From the NCBI GenBank assembly GCA_004556395.1, contig SFHK01000015.1:1-58265 (forward strand): a DNA stretch of 58,265 bases. Reading direction: 5' to 3'. The DNA is from Clostridiales bacterium (lineage in GTDB: Bacteria; Bacillota; Clostridia; Christensenellales; Aristaeellaceae). The position numbers and the translations under genes are program-made. The notes beneath the pieces were generated by a model, which worked only from the letters and a program-made list of their open reading frames with translations, did not search any database and was not told where the DNA came from. Shown here piece by piece: positions 1 to 7,443 of this stretch (position 1 is the stretch's first letter; the number at the start of each line of letters is the position of its first letter).

Positions 1-195
1 CCGGATGAAATTGATGGCAAATATGCAATAAGTTTTTTGAGTCAGTATGATATTGATGAAAATACAATTTACATGATGGAATTTGTTGTGTCGGATAGTG
101 CATTTGGAACTTATACATTTTCTGTTGGTTTTGATGATGTAGAACAAATGGATTCACTCTTAGACATCGTAAACACAATCATTTGGACGAAGTAA
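1..195 (+). CDS. 3' end of an unrecognised protein (partial)
   Basis: Reading frame 1 is open from the first base to a TAA at 193-195 and gives 64 C-terminal residues, ending LLDIVNTIIWTK. The start lies outside the window. I do not recognise the family and no motif is visible. The DNA is AT-rich compared with the genes from 0.7 kb on, which suggests a recently acquired or fast-evolving gene. The same C-terminal ending recurs, GC-richer and truncated, at 482-586. That makes this gene one of a pair of related copies. It lies 19 bases before the small membrane protein gene and may be cotranscribed with it. Confidence 0.7.
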   Translation, partial: PDEIDGKYAISFLSQYDIDENTIYMMEFVVSDSAFGTYTFSVGFDDVEQMDSLLDIVNTIIWTK

Positions 196-214
196 ATGAA
201 ATGAGGTGAGGAGT

Positions 215-466
215 ATGTACGAATATAAAAGGCATGCGGCTCGTATAAAATGGCTGATTGTAACTATTGTAGGATTGTTTTTACCTAAAATTCTGACGTA
301 TATAAAATTTCGCGTGTTTAAAATTACACAGCAGGAAGTTATTGCGGCCGTGATCACATATGCGATTGTTTTCCTTATTATTCAAGTGGTGCACAATCCG
401 AAACGTCATTATCCAGAGGAAGATGAGTGGGAAGAGAAGGAAAAGGAAAGAAAACAAAACGAATAA
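215..466 (+). CDS. Small two-helix membrane protein, unknown function
   Basis: It encodes 83 residues. I chose ATG 215 because a GGTGAGGAG ribosome binding site lies just upstream; an in-frame GTG at 206 lies inside that site. Two hydrophobic segments are visible, at about residues 14-30 (WLIVTIVGLFLPKILTY) and 43-60 (VIAAVITYAIVFLIIQVV). A very acidic, Glu/Lys-rich tail follows (EEDEWEEKEKERK). The composition is AT-rich like the gene before it. No family is recognised. It could be a small accessory membrane protein of the truncated upstream gene. Confidence 0.65.
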   Translation: MYEYKRHAARIKWLIVTIVGLFLPKILTYIKFRVFKITQQEVIAAVITYAIVFLIIQVVHNPKRHYPEEDEWEEKEKERKQNE

Positions 467-481
467 TGAGAAAATCCTCGG

Positions 482-586
482 GAGGAAGACAAAGAAACTT
501 CTGCTGGGAGTATAGGAGTCTTGTTTGACCTGACGCAGGCGGACGCGCTCACTGAAATCGTCAACACCATCACCTGGACGAAGTAA
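482..586 (+). pseudogene. Decayed 3'-end copy of the gene at 1-195
   Basis: The frame ending at the TAA 584-586 reads GVLFDLTQADALTEIVNTITWTK. It matches the ending of the gene at 1-195 (residues LLDIVNTIIWTK and the hydrophobic stretch before it). No start codon or ribosome binding site belongs to this frame, so it is a remnant of a paralogous gene. Its codons are GC-rich like the host chromosome, whereas the intact copy is AT-rich. The remnant is therefore not a simple recent tandem copy. Confidence 0.55.
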
Positions 587-603
587 GCGTAGTTTGCGAA
601 TTG

Positions 604-637
604 TCCGCAGAGTCCTTCGGGGCTTTGCGGATTTTTT
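604..637 (+). terminator. Rho-independent terminator
   Basis: TCCGCAGAGTCC pairs with GGGCTTTGCGGA across a TTCG tetraloop, using G-U pairs. A run of six T follows. It closes the AT-rich left-end unit before the regulator promoter. Confidence 0.8.
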
Positions 638-647
638 CATTTTTGGC

Positions 648-676
648 TTGCAACGGGGCGGGATTCGTGTCATAAT
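648..676 (+). promoter_or_regulatory. Promoter of the LytTR/GHKL genes
   Basis: A -35 box TTGCAA (648-653), a 17-bp spacer and a -10 box CATAAT (671-676) lie 31 bp before the regulator start codon. Confidence 0.65.
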
Positions 677-707
677 GCCAGCAGAGAAGAGATGGGCGGG
701 TGAACGC

Positions 708-1409
708 ATGGGGTATCGGATTGCCGTCTTAGACGACGAACGCGCACAGGCGGAGGCGCTGCGGGCGCTGGTTCTCGCGTGGGGAAAGGACGCGGGCGCG
801 GACTGCGCGGTGGAGATTTTCGCGAGCGCGGAGGCGTTTCTGTTTGCCCGCGAGGGCGGCGGGGTGTTTGACATTCTGCTGCTGGACGTGGAAATGTCGG
901 GCATGAGCGGGCTCGAGCTGGCTCGTAGGCTGCGGGCGGACGGGGATCACGCGCAGCTTGCGTTCATCACGTCTCATTTTGAATTTGTGGCCGAGGGCTA
1001 CGAGGTGGAGGCGCTGAACTATCTGGTGAAGCCCGTGACGCGGGAAAAGCTGTTTGCGGTGCTGTCGCGCGCGGCCGAGCGGCTGGCGGTGGAGCCGCCG
1101 TATGTGCTGGCTGCGAGCGACGGGGAAACGGTGAAGCTGTATGAATCGGAGATTCTGTATGTGGAATCGTTTCTGCACGAGATGGTCATTCACGCCAAGG
1201 GGCGGGAGTATCGCGTTCGCGAGCCCATTTCCGCCTTTGAGGAACGGCTCAGCGCGGACTTCTTCCGCGTGCACCGGTCGTATCTGGTGAATCTGAAGGC
1301 CGTGCGCCGCATCGGGCGCACATCAGTCGCGCTGGAGGGCGGGGCAGAGGTTCCCGTCGCCCGCGGCAAGTATGACGACATCAACCGCGCGTTTATCGCG
1401 AGAAACTGA
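708..1409 (+). CDS. LytTR-family DNA-binding response regulator
   Basis: This 233-residue response regulator has a receiver domain at residues 1-115. It shows the acidic pair D9/D10, the phosphoacceptor D60 in LLLDVEMSGMSG and the conserved K108 in YLVKP. A LytTR DNA-binding domain follows at about 130-230 (FFRVHRSYLVN, VARGKY). I start at ATG 708, since MGYRIAVLDDE matches the usual receiver beginning; an upstream in-frame extension to 594 would cross a terminator and promoter. The kinase gene follows 7 bases after the stop, so the two should form a two-component pair. LytTR regulators usually control peptide export, bacteriocin or virulence genes. The two ABC exporters just downstream are the likely target. 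Confidence 0.93.
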   Translation: MGYRIAVLDDERAQAEALRALVLAWGKDAGADCAVEIFASAEAFLFAREGGGVFDILLLDVEMSGMSGLELARRLRADGDHAQLAFITSHFEFVAEGYEVEALNYLVKPVTREKLFAVLSRAAERLAVEPPYVLAASDGETVKLYESEILYVESFLHEMVIHAKGREYRVREPISAFEERLSADFFRVHRSYLVNLKAVRRIGRTSVALEGGAEVPVARGKYDDINRAFIARN

Positions 1410-1416
1410 GGGCAGC

Positions 1417-2067
1417 ATGCTGAAGCACACCTATCTGAAGCTGGTCGAGATGCAGGAGGAGCAGGCGAAGCGCCATCTGGAGGAGGTTCGCGTGATTCAC
1501 AGCGAGATGCGCGGCTACAAGCACGATTTCCACCACCACCTGCAGGCGCTGAAGGGGCAGCTGGAAGCAGGCGAGGTGGAGCGCGCGCTCGCCTACATCG
1601 AGCAGCTTGACCGAAGCCTACAAAGCGTGGACACGCTTTTAAAAACCGGCAACGTGACCGTGGACGCGATTCTTTCGGCCAAGCTGGCGCAGGCGCGGTC
1701 GGAGGGCATTTCCGTGGACGTGCAGGCGAACCTGCCGGACACGCTGACGCTGACGGACGTGGAGCTGAGCATCGTCATTGGCAATCTGCTGGACAACGCC
1801 GTGGAGGCCTGCCGGGCGGCAGCGGGACGGAGGTTCATTCGCCTGTCCATCCGCATGAAGGGCGGCATGATGTATTTTTACCTTTTGAATTCCGCCGGCG
1901 CGAAGCAGAAAAAGGTCGGCTCGCTGTTCCGCACGGGAAAGAGCGGCGCGCACGGCTTCGGGCTGCACCGCGCCGAGGCGATTCTGAAAAAGCACGGCGG
2001 GTGGGTGAAGTACAACAGCGAGGACGGCGCGTTCACCTCCGAATTTCTGGTTCCCGCGGTTCGATGA
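1417..2067 (+). CDS. GHKL sensor-kinase core lacking a membrane sensor
   Basis: This 216-residue protein has an H-box of the AgrC/ComD/VirS type near its N-terminus (KHDFHHHL, H36 as likely phosphoacceptor). A GHKL ATPase domain follows, with an N-box (NLLDNAVEA, about 132-140) and a glycine-rich G2 box (GAHGFGL). AgrC-like kinases normally carry five to seven membrane helices before the H-box. Here only about 30 residues precede it, so the protein is predicted to be cytosolic. Start ATG 1417 is the first codon compatible with the operon; longer in-frame starts lie inside the regulator gene. The input may come from a partner protein or the exporters, or the gene may have lost its sensor. Confidence 0.85.
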   Translation: MLKHTYLKLVEMQEEQAKRHLEEVRVIHSEMRGYKHDFHHHLQALKGQLEAGEVERALAYIEQLDRSLQSVDTLLKTGNVTVDAILSAKLAQARSEGISVDVQANLPDTLTLTDVELSIVIGNLLDNAVEACRAAAGRRFIRLSIRMKGGMMYFYLLNSAGAKQKKVGSLFRTGKSGAHGFGLHRAEAILKKHGGWVKYNSEDGAFTSEFLVPAVR

Positions 2068-2073
2068 ATGCAA

Positions 2074-2106
2074 TTCGTGCACTGACAGACGCAGTTGGTG
2101 CACGAA
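2074..2106 (+). promoter_or_regulatory. Inverted repeat upstream of the exporter promoter
   Basis: Perfect 9-bp arms TTCGTGCAC and GTGCACGAA are separated by 15 bp and end about 26 bp before the -10 box at 2132. The spacing suits an activator site. The response regulator at 708 is the obvious candidate protein, although that link is inferred. Confidence 0.5.
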
Positions 2107-2129
2107 CTGTGTTTTTTGCGGGGAATTGT

Positions 2130-2137
2130 GCTATCAT
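2130..2137 (+). promoter_or_regulatory. Extended -10 promoter of the ABC exporter pair
   Basis: An extended -10 element, TG-C-TATCAT, has no good -35 box. That fits a promoter needing an activator bound at 2074-2106. Confidence 0.5.
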
Positions 2138-2219
2138 GCGGACATACGGAAGAGGGGAGCGATGCGTTCTGAAACGCGAATCAAAAAAGAAGCCCTACCG
2201 CTCCGCGTGGAGCAACGCC

Positions 2220-4007
2220 ATGTGGAGCTATCGCGAGATGCTGCGGGAAACGCCGCAGACGTTCTGGCTGATGGTCGGCTGCGTGCCGCTGGGCGTGTTT
2301 CTGGAATGGGCGGGCATTCAGCTGCCCGCGCTGGTGGTTGAGCAGGTTACGACGGGGCAGACGTTCGCCCACGCGGCGACGCTCGTCGGCATTCTGCTGG
2401 GCGCGACGCTGCTGGCGGCCGCGCTGCGCGATTTTCTGACGGCGGCGCTGCGGAGCGCGATGCAGATGTTTCGCTATCGGGAGAACACGGCGCTGTATCG
2501 AAAGGTCATGCGCTGCCTTTATCAGAAGTTTGAAAGCAAGTCCGTACGCGATCTGTATCAGCGCGCGATGTCGGCGCTGTGGATGAACAACGGCATCGTG
2601 AAGCTGCTGCAGGTGCCGCAGGAGAGCATGAATGTGATTCAGAACCTTCTGTGCTATTTCCTGTTCGGCACGGTGATTTCCTTCGTAAGCCCGTGGCTCG
2701 TGGTGCTTCTGACGGCGCTGCCGATGGTGAACTGGTTCTGCGTGCGCGCCTACAACCGCTATGAATATGGAACGCGCGAAGCGCGCGCCGATCTGGAAAA
2801 GAAGCTGTTCTACACCTCTAGGCGCGGCTCGGATTTCGCGACGGCGAAGGACGTTCGCGTGTACGGCATGACGGGCTGGCTGCGCGCGGTCTACCGCGAT
2901 CTGACGAACCAGCTTCTCGGCTGGCAGAAGCGCCTGAGCGGACGGGAGCTGCTGACGCAGCTTGTCGATCTCGGCGTGATTCTCGTGCGCGACGGCGCGG
3001 CGTACTATGTGCTCATTCGCATGGCGGTGCGGGGCGAGCTGAGCGCCGACCAGTTTGTTTTGTACTTCGCGGCGATTTCCAGCTTCGCGACCTTCATCGG
3101 CAACATCATGACCGCGCTGGGCAAGGTGCAGGAGGCGAGTCTCAAGACCAGCGACTTCCGCGAATACATGGATTTGCCGGAGGGTGACGATGCGGGCACC
3201 GAGCGTGCGGACGCGCATCTGAACCACGCGCCGGAGATTCTCTTCGATCACGTTTCGTTCCGCTATGAGGGCGCGGAGCGGGACACGCTGCACGATTTGT
3301 CCTTCACCTTCCATCCCGGCGAACGCATCGCGCTGGTGGGCATGAACGGCGCGGGCAAGACGACGCTGGTGAAGCTGTTGTGCGGTCTGTACGCGCCGAC
3401 CTCCGGGCAGATTCGAATCGACGGCGTTCCCGTGAGCGATTTTGTGCGGAAGGAATACTACCGGCTGTTCTCGCCGGTGTTCCAGGACGTGGAAACCTCG
3501 TTTTTCTCCTTGGCGGAGACGGTGGCTGCCGACTTTGGCGAGCATGTAGACCGTGCGCGCGCCGAGACGTGCATGCGCCGCGCGGGGCTTGGAAAGAAGC
3601 TGGACGCGCTGCCGCAGGGAATCGACAGCCGGCTGAACAAGCAGGTGAACGCGGACGGCGTCGAGCTGTCCGGCGGCGAGACGCAGAAGCTCATGATGGC
3701 GCGGGCGCTGTATAAGGACGCGCCGATTCTGGTGCTGGATGAGCCGACCGCCGCGCTCGACCCCATCGCGGAGAACGAAATCTATCTGCAATATCGCGAC
3801 ATGACCAAGGGAAAGACGTCGCTGTTCATTTCCCACCGTCTGGCTTCCACGCGCTTCTGCGACCGCATCCTGTTCCTGAGCGATGGAAGAATTGCCGAGG
3901 AAGGCACGCACGACGAGCTGATCGCGCGCGGCGGCGACTACGCGAAGCTGTTTGAGATTCAAAGCTGCTGGTATCGAGAGGACTACAAAGGAGGCGAAAC
4001 GGCATGA
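2220..4007 (+). CDS. ABC exporter half-transporter, first of a pair
   Basis: This is an ATP-driven exporter subunit with an N-terminal six-helix membrane domain and a C-terminal ATPase. Visible motifs are Walker A GMNGAGKTT (about residue 373), signature LSGGE (about 482), Walker B LVLDEPTAALD (about 503) and switch H in ISHRL. The start is uncertain. The frame is open upstream to 2136, but that ATG overlaps the predicted -10 box. ATG 2220 follows a GTGGAG site and gives 595 residues, close to its 605-residue partner. ATG 2162, next to the strong AGAGGGGAG site, is out of frame. The substrate is unknown; peptide export is plausible from the adjacent two-component pair. Confidence 0.88.
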   Translation: MWSYREMLRETPQTFWLMVGCVPLGVFLEWAGIQLPALVVEQVTTGQTFAHAATLVGILLGATLLAAALRDFLTAALRSAMQMFRYRENTALYRKVMRCLYQKFESKSVRDLYQRAMSALWMNNGIVKLLQVPQESMNVIQNLLCYFLFGTVISFVSPWLVVLLTALPMVNWFCVRAYNRYEYGTREARADLEKKLFYTSRRGSDFATAKDVRVYGMTGWLRAVYRDLTNQLLGWQKRLSGRELLTQLVDLGVILVRDGAAYYVLIRMAVRGELSADQFVLYFAAISSFATFIGNIMTALGKVQEASLKTSDFREYMDLPEGDDAGTERADAHLNHAPEILFDHVSFRYEGAERDTLHDLSFTFHPGERIALVGMNGAGKTTLVKLLCGLYAPTSGQIRIDGVPVSDFVRKEYYRLFSPVFQDVETSFFSLAETVAADFGEHVDRARAETCMRRAGLGKKLDALPQGIDSRLNKQVNADGVELSGGETQKLMMARALYKDAPILVLDEPTAALDPIAENEIYLQYRDMTKGKTSLFISHRLASTRFCDRILFLSDGRIAEEGTHDELIARGGDYAKLFEIQSCWYREDYKGGETA

Positions 4008-5821
4008 AGCTGAGGGAGCATTTGCACATCATTCGCCGTTCCATACAGCTGCTGGATCGCCTGAGCCGACGGAATCTGCTGGGGCGCTCCCTCCACGCGC
4101 TGGTGGTGGCGCTCATGCCCTACGTGCCCATTTATTTCTCCGCGCGGCTGATCGACGCGCTGATTGCCGGAGCGCCGGTTCAGACGCTGGCGCTGTACGC
4201 CGGGCTGACGATCGGGCTGACGGCGCTTCTGAGCCTTGCGAAGGCGTTCCTTCTGGCGCAGTGTGAAATCGGCGCGCCGGAGATGGAGCTGGCGTACGAA
4301 TGGATGCACGCGGAGAAGGCCGCGCAGCTTTCCTACGCGTCTATCGAGGATCACGAGGTCGCGCGGCTCAAGCAGCGCATTCGCTCGGAAACGCAGACCG
4401 GCTTCAATCTCTACTACTTCTATAGCTCCATGGAGCGGGTGATCCAGTTTTCTGTGCGGATTCTGGTGTCCATATCGCTGACGGCGTCCTTTTTTGCGGC
4501 GGACACGATCGCCCTTCCGGCGAAGCTGCTGTTCGCGGGCGGCGTGGTGCTGACGGTCGCGGTGAACATGCTGATTGGCCGCAGATCCGCGAAAATCAGA
4601 AGCGCCTTTTCGGCGGACTGCGTGCAGAGCAACATCATGCTGGGAGAGCTGGACGGTTATATAACCGATTATAAGCCCGGCAAGGACATTCGCCTGTACG
4701 CCATGGAGGAGCCGCTGGCCGCGCTGGATAAGCGGCTTCTGGATGAGCTTGGCGCGTATGAGATGCGCGTGTATCTGAAATGCGCGGGGCTGGAGCTGAT
4801 CGCGACGGTGATGAATTACGCGCTGCGCTTTGGCGTGTATCTGCTGCTGATCTCCGGCGCGCTGATGGGCGGCGTGACGGTCGGTTCCATCGCGCAGTAC
4901 GTTTCCAGCGTCATGCTGCTCCTGACGGCGGTCATGGAGCTCGTGCGCACGGCGCAGCAGCTGGCGCTGAACGACACGTATACCAGGCGATTCTTCTCCT
5001 ACTTCGACATTCCCAACCCCATGTACAAGGGTTCGCTGTCCGTGGAGAAGCGGGACGACAACGAGTACTATATCGAGTTCTGCGACGTGACGTTCAAATA
5101 TCCGAACACCGACGCGTACGCGCTCAGGCACGTGAACCTGCGCTTCCGGGTGGGAGAGAAGCTGGCCGTCGTCGGCATGAACGGCAGCGGCAAGACGACC
5201 TTCATCAAGCTGCTCTGCCGCCTGTACGACCCCACCGAGGGCGAGATTCGGCTCAACGGCGTGGATATTCGCAAGTACGACTACGATGAGTACATGGCCA
5301 TTTTCTCCGTGGTGTTTCAGGATTTCCAGCTGTTCGCCTATTCGCTGGGACAGAGCGTGGCGGCCAGCGCGGAGTACGACGCCAAACGCGCGGAGGCCTG
5401 CCTGCGGGAAGCGGGCTTCGAGGAGCGGCTTTCCAGCATGCCGAAGGGACTGGACACCAGCCTGTATCAGGACTTCGATAAGAACGGCATAGAGATTTCC
5501 GGCGGCGAGGCGCAGAAGATCGCCATTGCACGCGCCCTGTACAAAAACGCGCCCTTCATCGTGCTCGACGAGCCGACGGCGGCGCTCGACCCGGTGTCCG
5601 AGTACGAGGTCTATCGCCGGTTCGGCGAAATCTCCGGCGGCAAGACGGCCATTTATATCAGCCACCGGCTCGCCTCCTGCCGCTTCTGCGACGAAATTCT
5701 GGTCTTCCATGAGGGACAGATCGTCCAGCATGGCGCGCACGAAGCCCTGCTCGCGCAGGAAAACGGCAAATACGCCGAGCTGTGGAACGCGCAGGCGCAG
5801 TACTACACCGAAACGGCATAA
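4004..5821 (+). CDS. ABC exporter half-transporter, second of a pair
   Basis: The 605 residues comprise an N-terminal exporter membrane domain and a C-terminal ATPase. The ATPase has Walker A GMNGSGKTT (about residue 391), signature ISGGEAQ, Walker B IVLDEPTAALDP and ISHRL. The start ATG overlaps the stop of the preceding gene in an ATGA arrangement, so the two are translationally coupled and probably form a heterodimer. Both ATP sites look catalytically intact, with a Glu after Walker B in each protein. No peptide precursor, peptidase C39 domain or immunity gene is visible nearby, so the cargo cannot be named. A terminator follows directly. Confidence 0.93.
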   Translation: MKLREHLHIIRRSIQLLDRLSRRNLLGRSLHALVVALMPYVPIYFSARLIDALIAGAPVQTLALYAGLTIGLTALLSLAKAFLLAQCEIGAPEMELAYEWMHAEKAAQLSYASIEDHEVARLKQRIRSETQTGFNLYYFYSSMERVIQFSVRILVSISLTASFFAADTIALPAKLLFAGGVVLTVAVNMLIGRRSAKIRSAFSADCVQSNIMLGELDGYITDYKPGKDIRLYAMEEPLAALDKRLLDELGAYEMRVYLKCAGLELIATVMNYALRFGVYLLLISGALMGGVTVGSIAQYVSSVMLLLTAVMELVRTAQQLALNDTYTRRFFSYFDIPNPMYKGSLSVEKRDDNEYYIEFCDVTFKYPNTDAYALRHVNLRFRVGEKLAVVGMNGSGKTTFIKLLCRLYDPTEGEIRLNGVDIRKYDYDEYMAIFSVVFQDFQLFAYSLGQSVAASAEYDAKRAEACLREAGFEERLSSMPKGLDTSLYQDFDKNGIEISGGEAQKIAIARALYKNAPFIVLDEPTAALDPVSEYEVYRRFGEISGGKTAIYISHRLASCRFCDEILVFHEGQIVQHGAHEALLAQENGKYAELWNAQAQYYTETA

Positions 5822-5829
5822 ATCAAGGC

Positions 5830-5862
5830 GGCGGCTCCGGGCAATTCGGAGCCGCCGTTTTG
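5830..5862 (+). terminator. Bidirectional terminator between convergent genes
   Basis: GGCGGCTCCG pairs perfectly with CGGAGCCGCC across a 7-base loop, followed by GTTTTGGTTT. It separates the exporter operon from the convergent isomerase gene. Confidence 0.8.
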
Positions 5863-5864
5863 GT

Positions 5865-6434
5865 TTATTCGGGCTTGGTTTCGAGCTTCAGCGGGTAGTC
5901 GCCGAGGTGCTTGAGCTTGAAGCCGTTGGCTTTATATTCCTCATAGTTGAAGGCTTCCAGCTCGTCGATGGCGAGCTTATGGAACTCGTAGAAGTTATGC
6001 CACCATTCGTAGCCGCTGCCGAGGGACGCGCCTAAGTAGGCGTCGGCGATGTCACAGCCCATCTGCGGGGCGACGTAGAACGCGCCCATCGCGAGCACGT
6101 TCACGCCGTTGCCGGTGATCGCGCGCAGCGCCGCGGGAACGGACTCGACCACGCCCGCGTGGACGTGCGGGCACTTGCTGGCGGCGATGTGAATGCCCAT
6201 GCCGGTGCCGCAGAAGATCAGCGCGCGCTCGAATTCGCCCTCGGAGATCATTGAGCCGACGCGCAGGCCGATGCGGTGGAACATGAGGTCGGTGTCGTCG
6301 TCCTCAGGGGAGCGCACGCCCACGTCGGTAATCTTCCAGCCCTTCGCCTTCAGGTGCGCGACCACCGCTTCCTTCAGCGGAAAGCCCGCAAAGTCCGCGC
6401 CGACGAGCAGCTCCTTGTCCTTGATCATTTTCAT
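5865..6434 (-). CDS. RpiB/LacAB-family sugar-phosphate isomerase
   Basis: This cytosolic aldose-ketose isomerase of the RpiB/LacA/LacB family has 189 residues. The N-terminal strand and loop (VGADFAGFPLKEAVVAHL) and the catalytic-cysteine loop FCGTGMGIHIAASK are clear. It is about 40 residues longer than typical RpiB because of a C-terminal extension from roughly residue 145. That resembles relatives acting on other pentose or tetrose phosphates, so ribose-5-phosphate specificity should not be assumed. The start ATG has a GGAGGG site 8 bases upstream, and a strong promoter lies at 6501-6529. It stands alone, convergent with the exporter operon. Confidence 0.88.
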   Translation of the reverse strand: MKMIKDKELLVGADFAGFPLKEAVVAHLKAKGWKITDVGVRSPEDDDTDLMFHRIGLRVGSMISEGEFERALIFCGTGMGIHIAASKCPHVHAGVVESVPAALRAITGNGVNVLAMGAFYVAPQMGCDIADAYLGASLGSGYEWWHNFYEFHKLAIDELEAFNYEEYKANGFKLKHLGDYPLKLETKPE

Positions 6435-6500
6435 ACGGTAAACCCTCCATCTTATTCATCAATTCCCGGGTATGCCCGCCGGGAACGGTTTTCTGAATCC

Positions 6501-6529
6501 AGTATACCATAGAAGATAGAAAAACGCAA
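6501..6529 (-). promoter_or_regulatory. Promoter of the RpiB-family gene
   Basis: On the minus strand a -35 box TTGCGT (6529-6524), a 17-bp spacer and a -10 box TATACT (6506-6501) precede the gene. Confidence 0.75.
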
Positions 6530-6545
6530 CTTTGAATGGCGCGAA

Positions 6546-6896
6546 CTATCTGGGGTTTCCTTCGTCGGCCTGACTGCATTCATTCATACAGAACTGAATG
6601 ATGCGAAAGTGCCCGGCTGCGCTGCATTTACGGTACACGTCGACAAGAAGCGCTTCTTCTTCCGTAAGCGGATTTTCGGCGGACGGCGGTTCTGGCGAGT
6701 TGGTCAGACACAGAAGATAATCGGTGCTTACGCCAAAGAAGCGGGCAAGGCTTACGATGGCGGCCGTATTCGGAGAGTACTCGCGGTTCTTCCATTTTGT
6801 CATGCTTCCGTTGGATAGGCCAGCGGCTGTTTCGAGCGTTTTGTTTGTAATTCCGGCTTTCTTCTGCAAGGCGAGTATCCGTTCGATCGTGTCCAT
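6546..6896 (-). CDS. XRE-family transcriptional regulator
   Basis: This 116-residue protein has an N-terminal lambda-repressor-type helix-turn-helix (ITNKTLETAAGLSNGSMTKW) and the GVSTDYLL segment common in Clostridia XRE regulators. A C-terminal region contains LTEEEALLVDVYRKCS. The start ATG has a GGGAGG site at proper distance. It is divergent from a strong promoter at 6942 whose spacer contains the palindrome AGTGA-AA-TCACT, so it probably represses that promoter. It is likely a regulator of a small mobile or phage-derived module represented by the small gene at 7141. Confidence 0.88.
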   Translation of the reverse strand: MDTIERILALQKKAGITNKTLETAAGLSNGSMTKWKNREYSPNTAAIVSLARFFGVSTDYLLCLTNSPEPPSAENPLTEEEALLVDVYRKCSAAGHFRIIQFCMNECSQADEGNPR

Positions 6897-6941
6897 GGAA
6901 ATCCCTCCCGAAGAAAATTAGAGAATCCTCAAACAAAGCTG

Positions 6942-6970
6942 TTGACAAATAGTGAAATCACTGTTATACT
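6942..6970 (+). promoter_or_regulatory. Strong promoter with palindromic operator in its spacer
   Basis: TTGACA (6942-6947), a 17-bp spacer and TATACT (6965-6970) form a near-consensus promoter. The spacer holds the palindrome AGTGA-AA-TCACT (6951-6962), well placed for repression by the divergent XRE protein. A 7-bp direct repeat AATTGCC occurs at 6974 and 6987, around the transcript start. Confidence 0.75.
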
Positions 6971-6988
6971 CAGAATTGCCAACAACAA

Positions 6989-7174
6989 TTGCCTGATGGG
7001 TACAAAAAATCAACTCTCTCGGACGAGACCATTGCCCGGGGAGTTTGCAATGCTATGGGAGTGTCGCAGCTTCATTATAAGCAAGAGCGCCTGTCTTGTC
7101 AATTATTGTTTACAAGATTTCTGAAAAGGGGGGCAGGGGAGTGGAAGAGCCGGATGCGATGCGTGAGCGGTTGA
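6989..7174 (+). CDS. Possible small protein in the leader of the 7141 gene
   Basis: An open frame from TTG 6989 gives 61 residues (SDETIARGVCNAMGVSQLHYK, then KRGAGEWKSR). It would begin close to the predicted transcript start without a ribosome binding site, and it overlaps the following gene by 34 bases. The residue pattern looks protein-like (alternating charged and hydrophobic residues) and its position behind a regulated promoter is suggestive. It may nevertheless be only an untranslated leader. No family is recognised. Confidence 0.25.
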   Translation: MPDGYKKSTLSDETIARGVCNAMGVSQLHYKQERLSCQLLFTRFLKRGAGEWKSRMRCVSG

Positions 7175-7362
7175 AGCAGCACCGTTTATCCTTCGTATGG
7201 TTAATCTTCCAGCTGGAGCAAAGGGGCATTGTCACCGATAAGACCGAAGTGAGCTCCGTATTTGCCGGAACCCGAAAGGGCGCAAAGGCGCACGCCATCA
7301 TCCAGTCAACGGCGGATATTCTGAACGATTACGAAAGAAAGTTTGTTCACAACGACGGATGA
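7141..7362 (+). CDS. Small phage-type protein
   Basis: It gives 73 residues from GTG 7141, with a G-rich ribosome binding site (AAAGGGGGG) just upstream; ATG 7159 is an alternative start. The residues RLKQHRLSFVWLIFQLEQRG and TDKTEVSSVFAGTRKG resemble small helical proteins often found near XRE repressors in Firmicute prophages and integrative elements. This resemblance comes from memory of the pattern and is not a database match. It lies behind the operator-containing promoter at 6942. No integrase or structural gene is nearby, so it may be a remnant of an element. Confidence 0.6.
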   Translation: MEEPDAMRERLKQHRLSFVWLIFQLEQRGIVTDKTEVSSVFAGTRKGAKAHAIIQSTADILNDYERKFVHNDG

Positions 7363-7443
7363 ACGGCGGCAGGGGGATCTGCGCAAGGGGTTGACGGAGA
7401 GAATCGGAGCACGGAATCGAGGAAAGAGACAGGAGGCGCTCAT

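Noticed and set aside
2181..3962. Minus-strand 593-codon open frame opposite the first ABC exporter
   Set aside because: Shadow frame: the composition is His/Arg/Gln-rich, there is no start signal, and the exporter motifs are on the plus strand.
6942..7124. Open frame of 60 codons over the promoter at 6942
   Set aside because: It starts within the -35 box, upstream of the transcript start, so it cannot be translated from that promoter.
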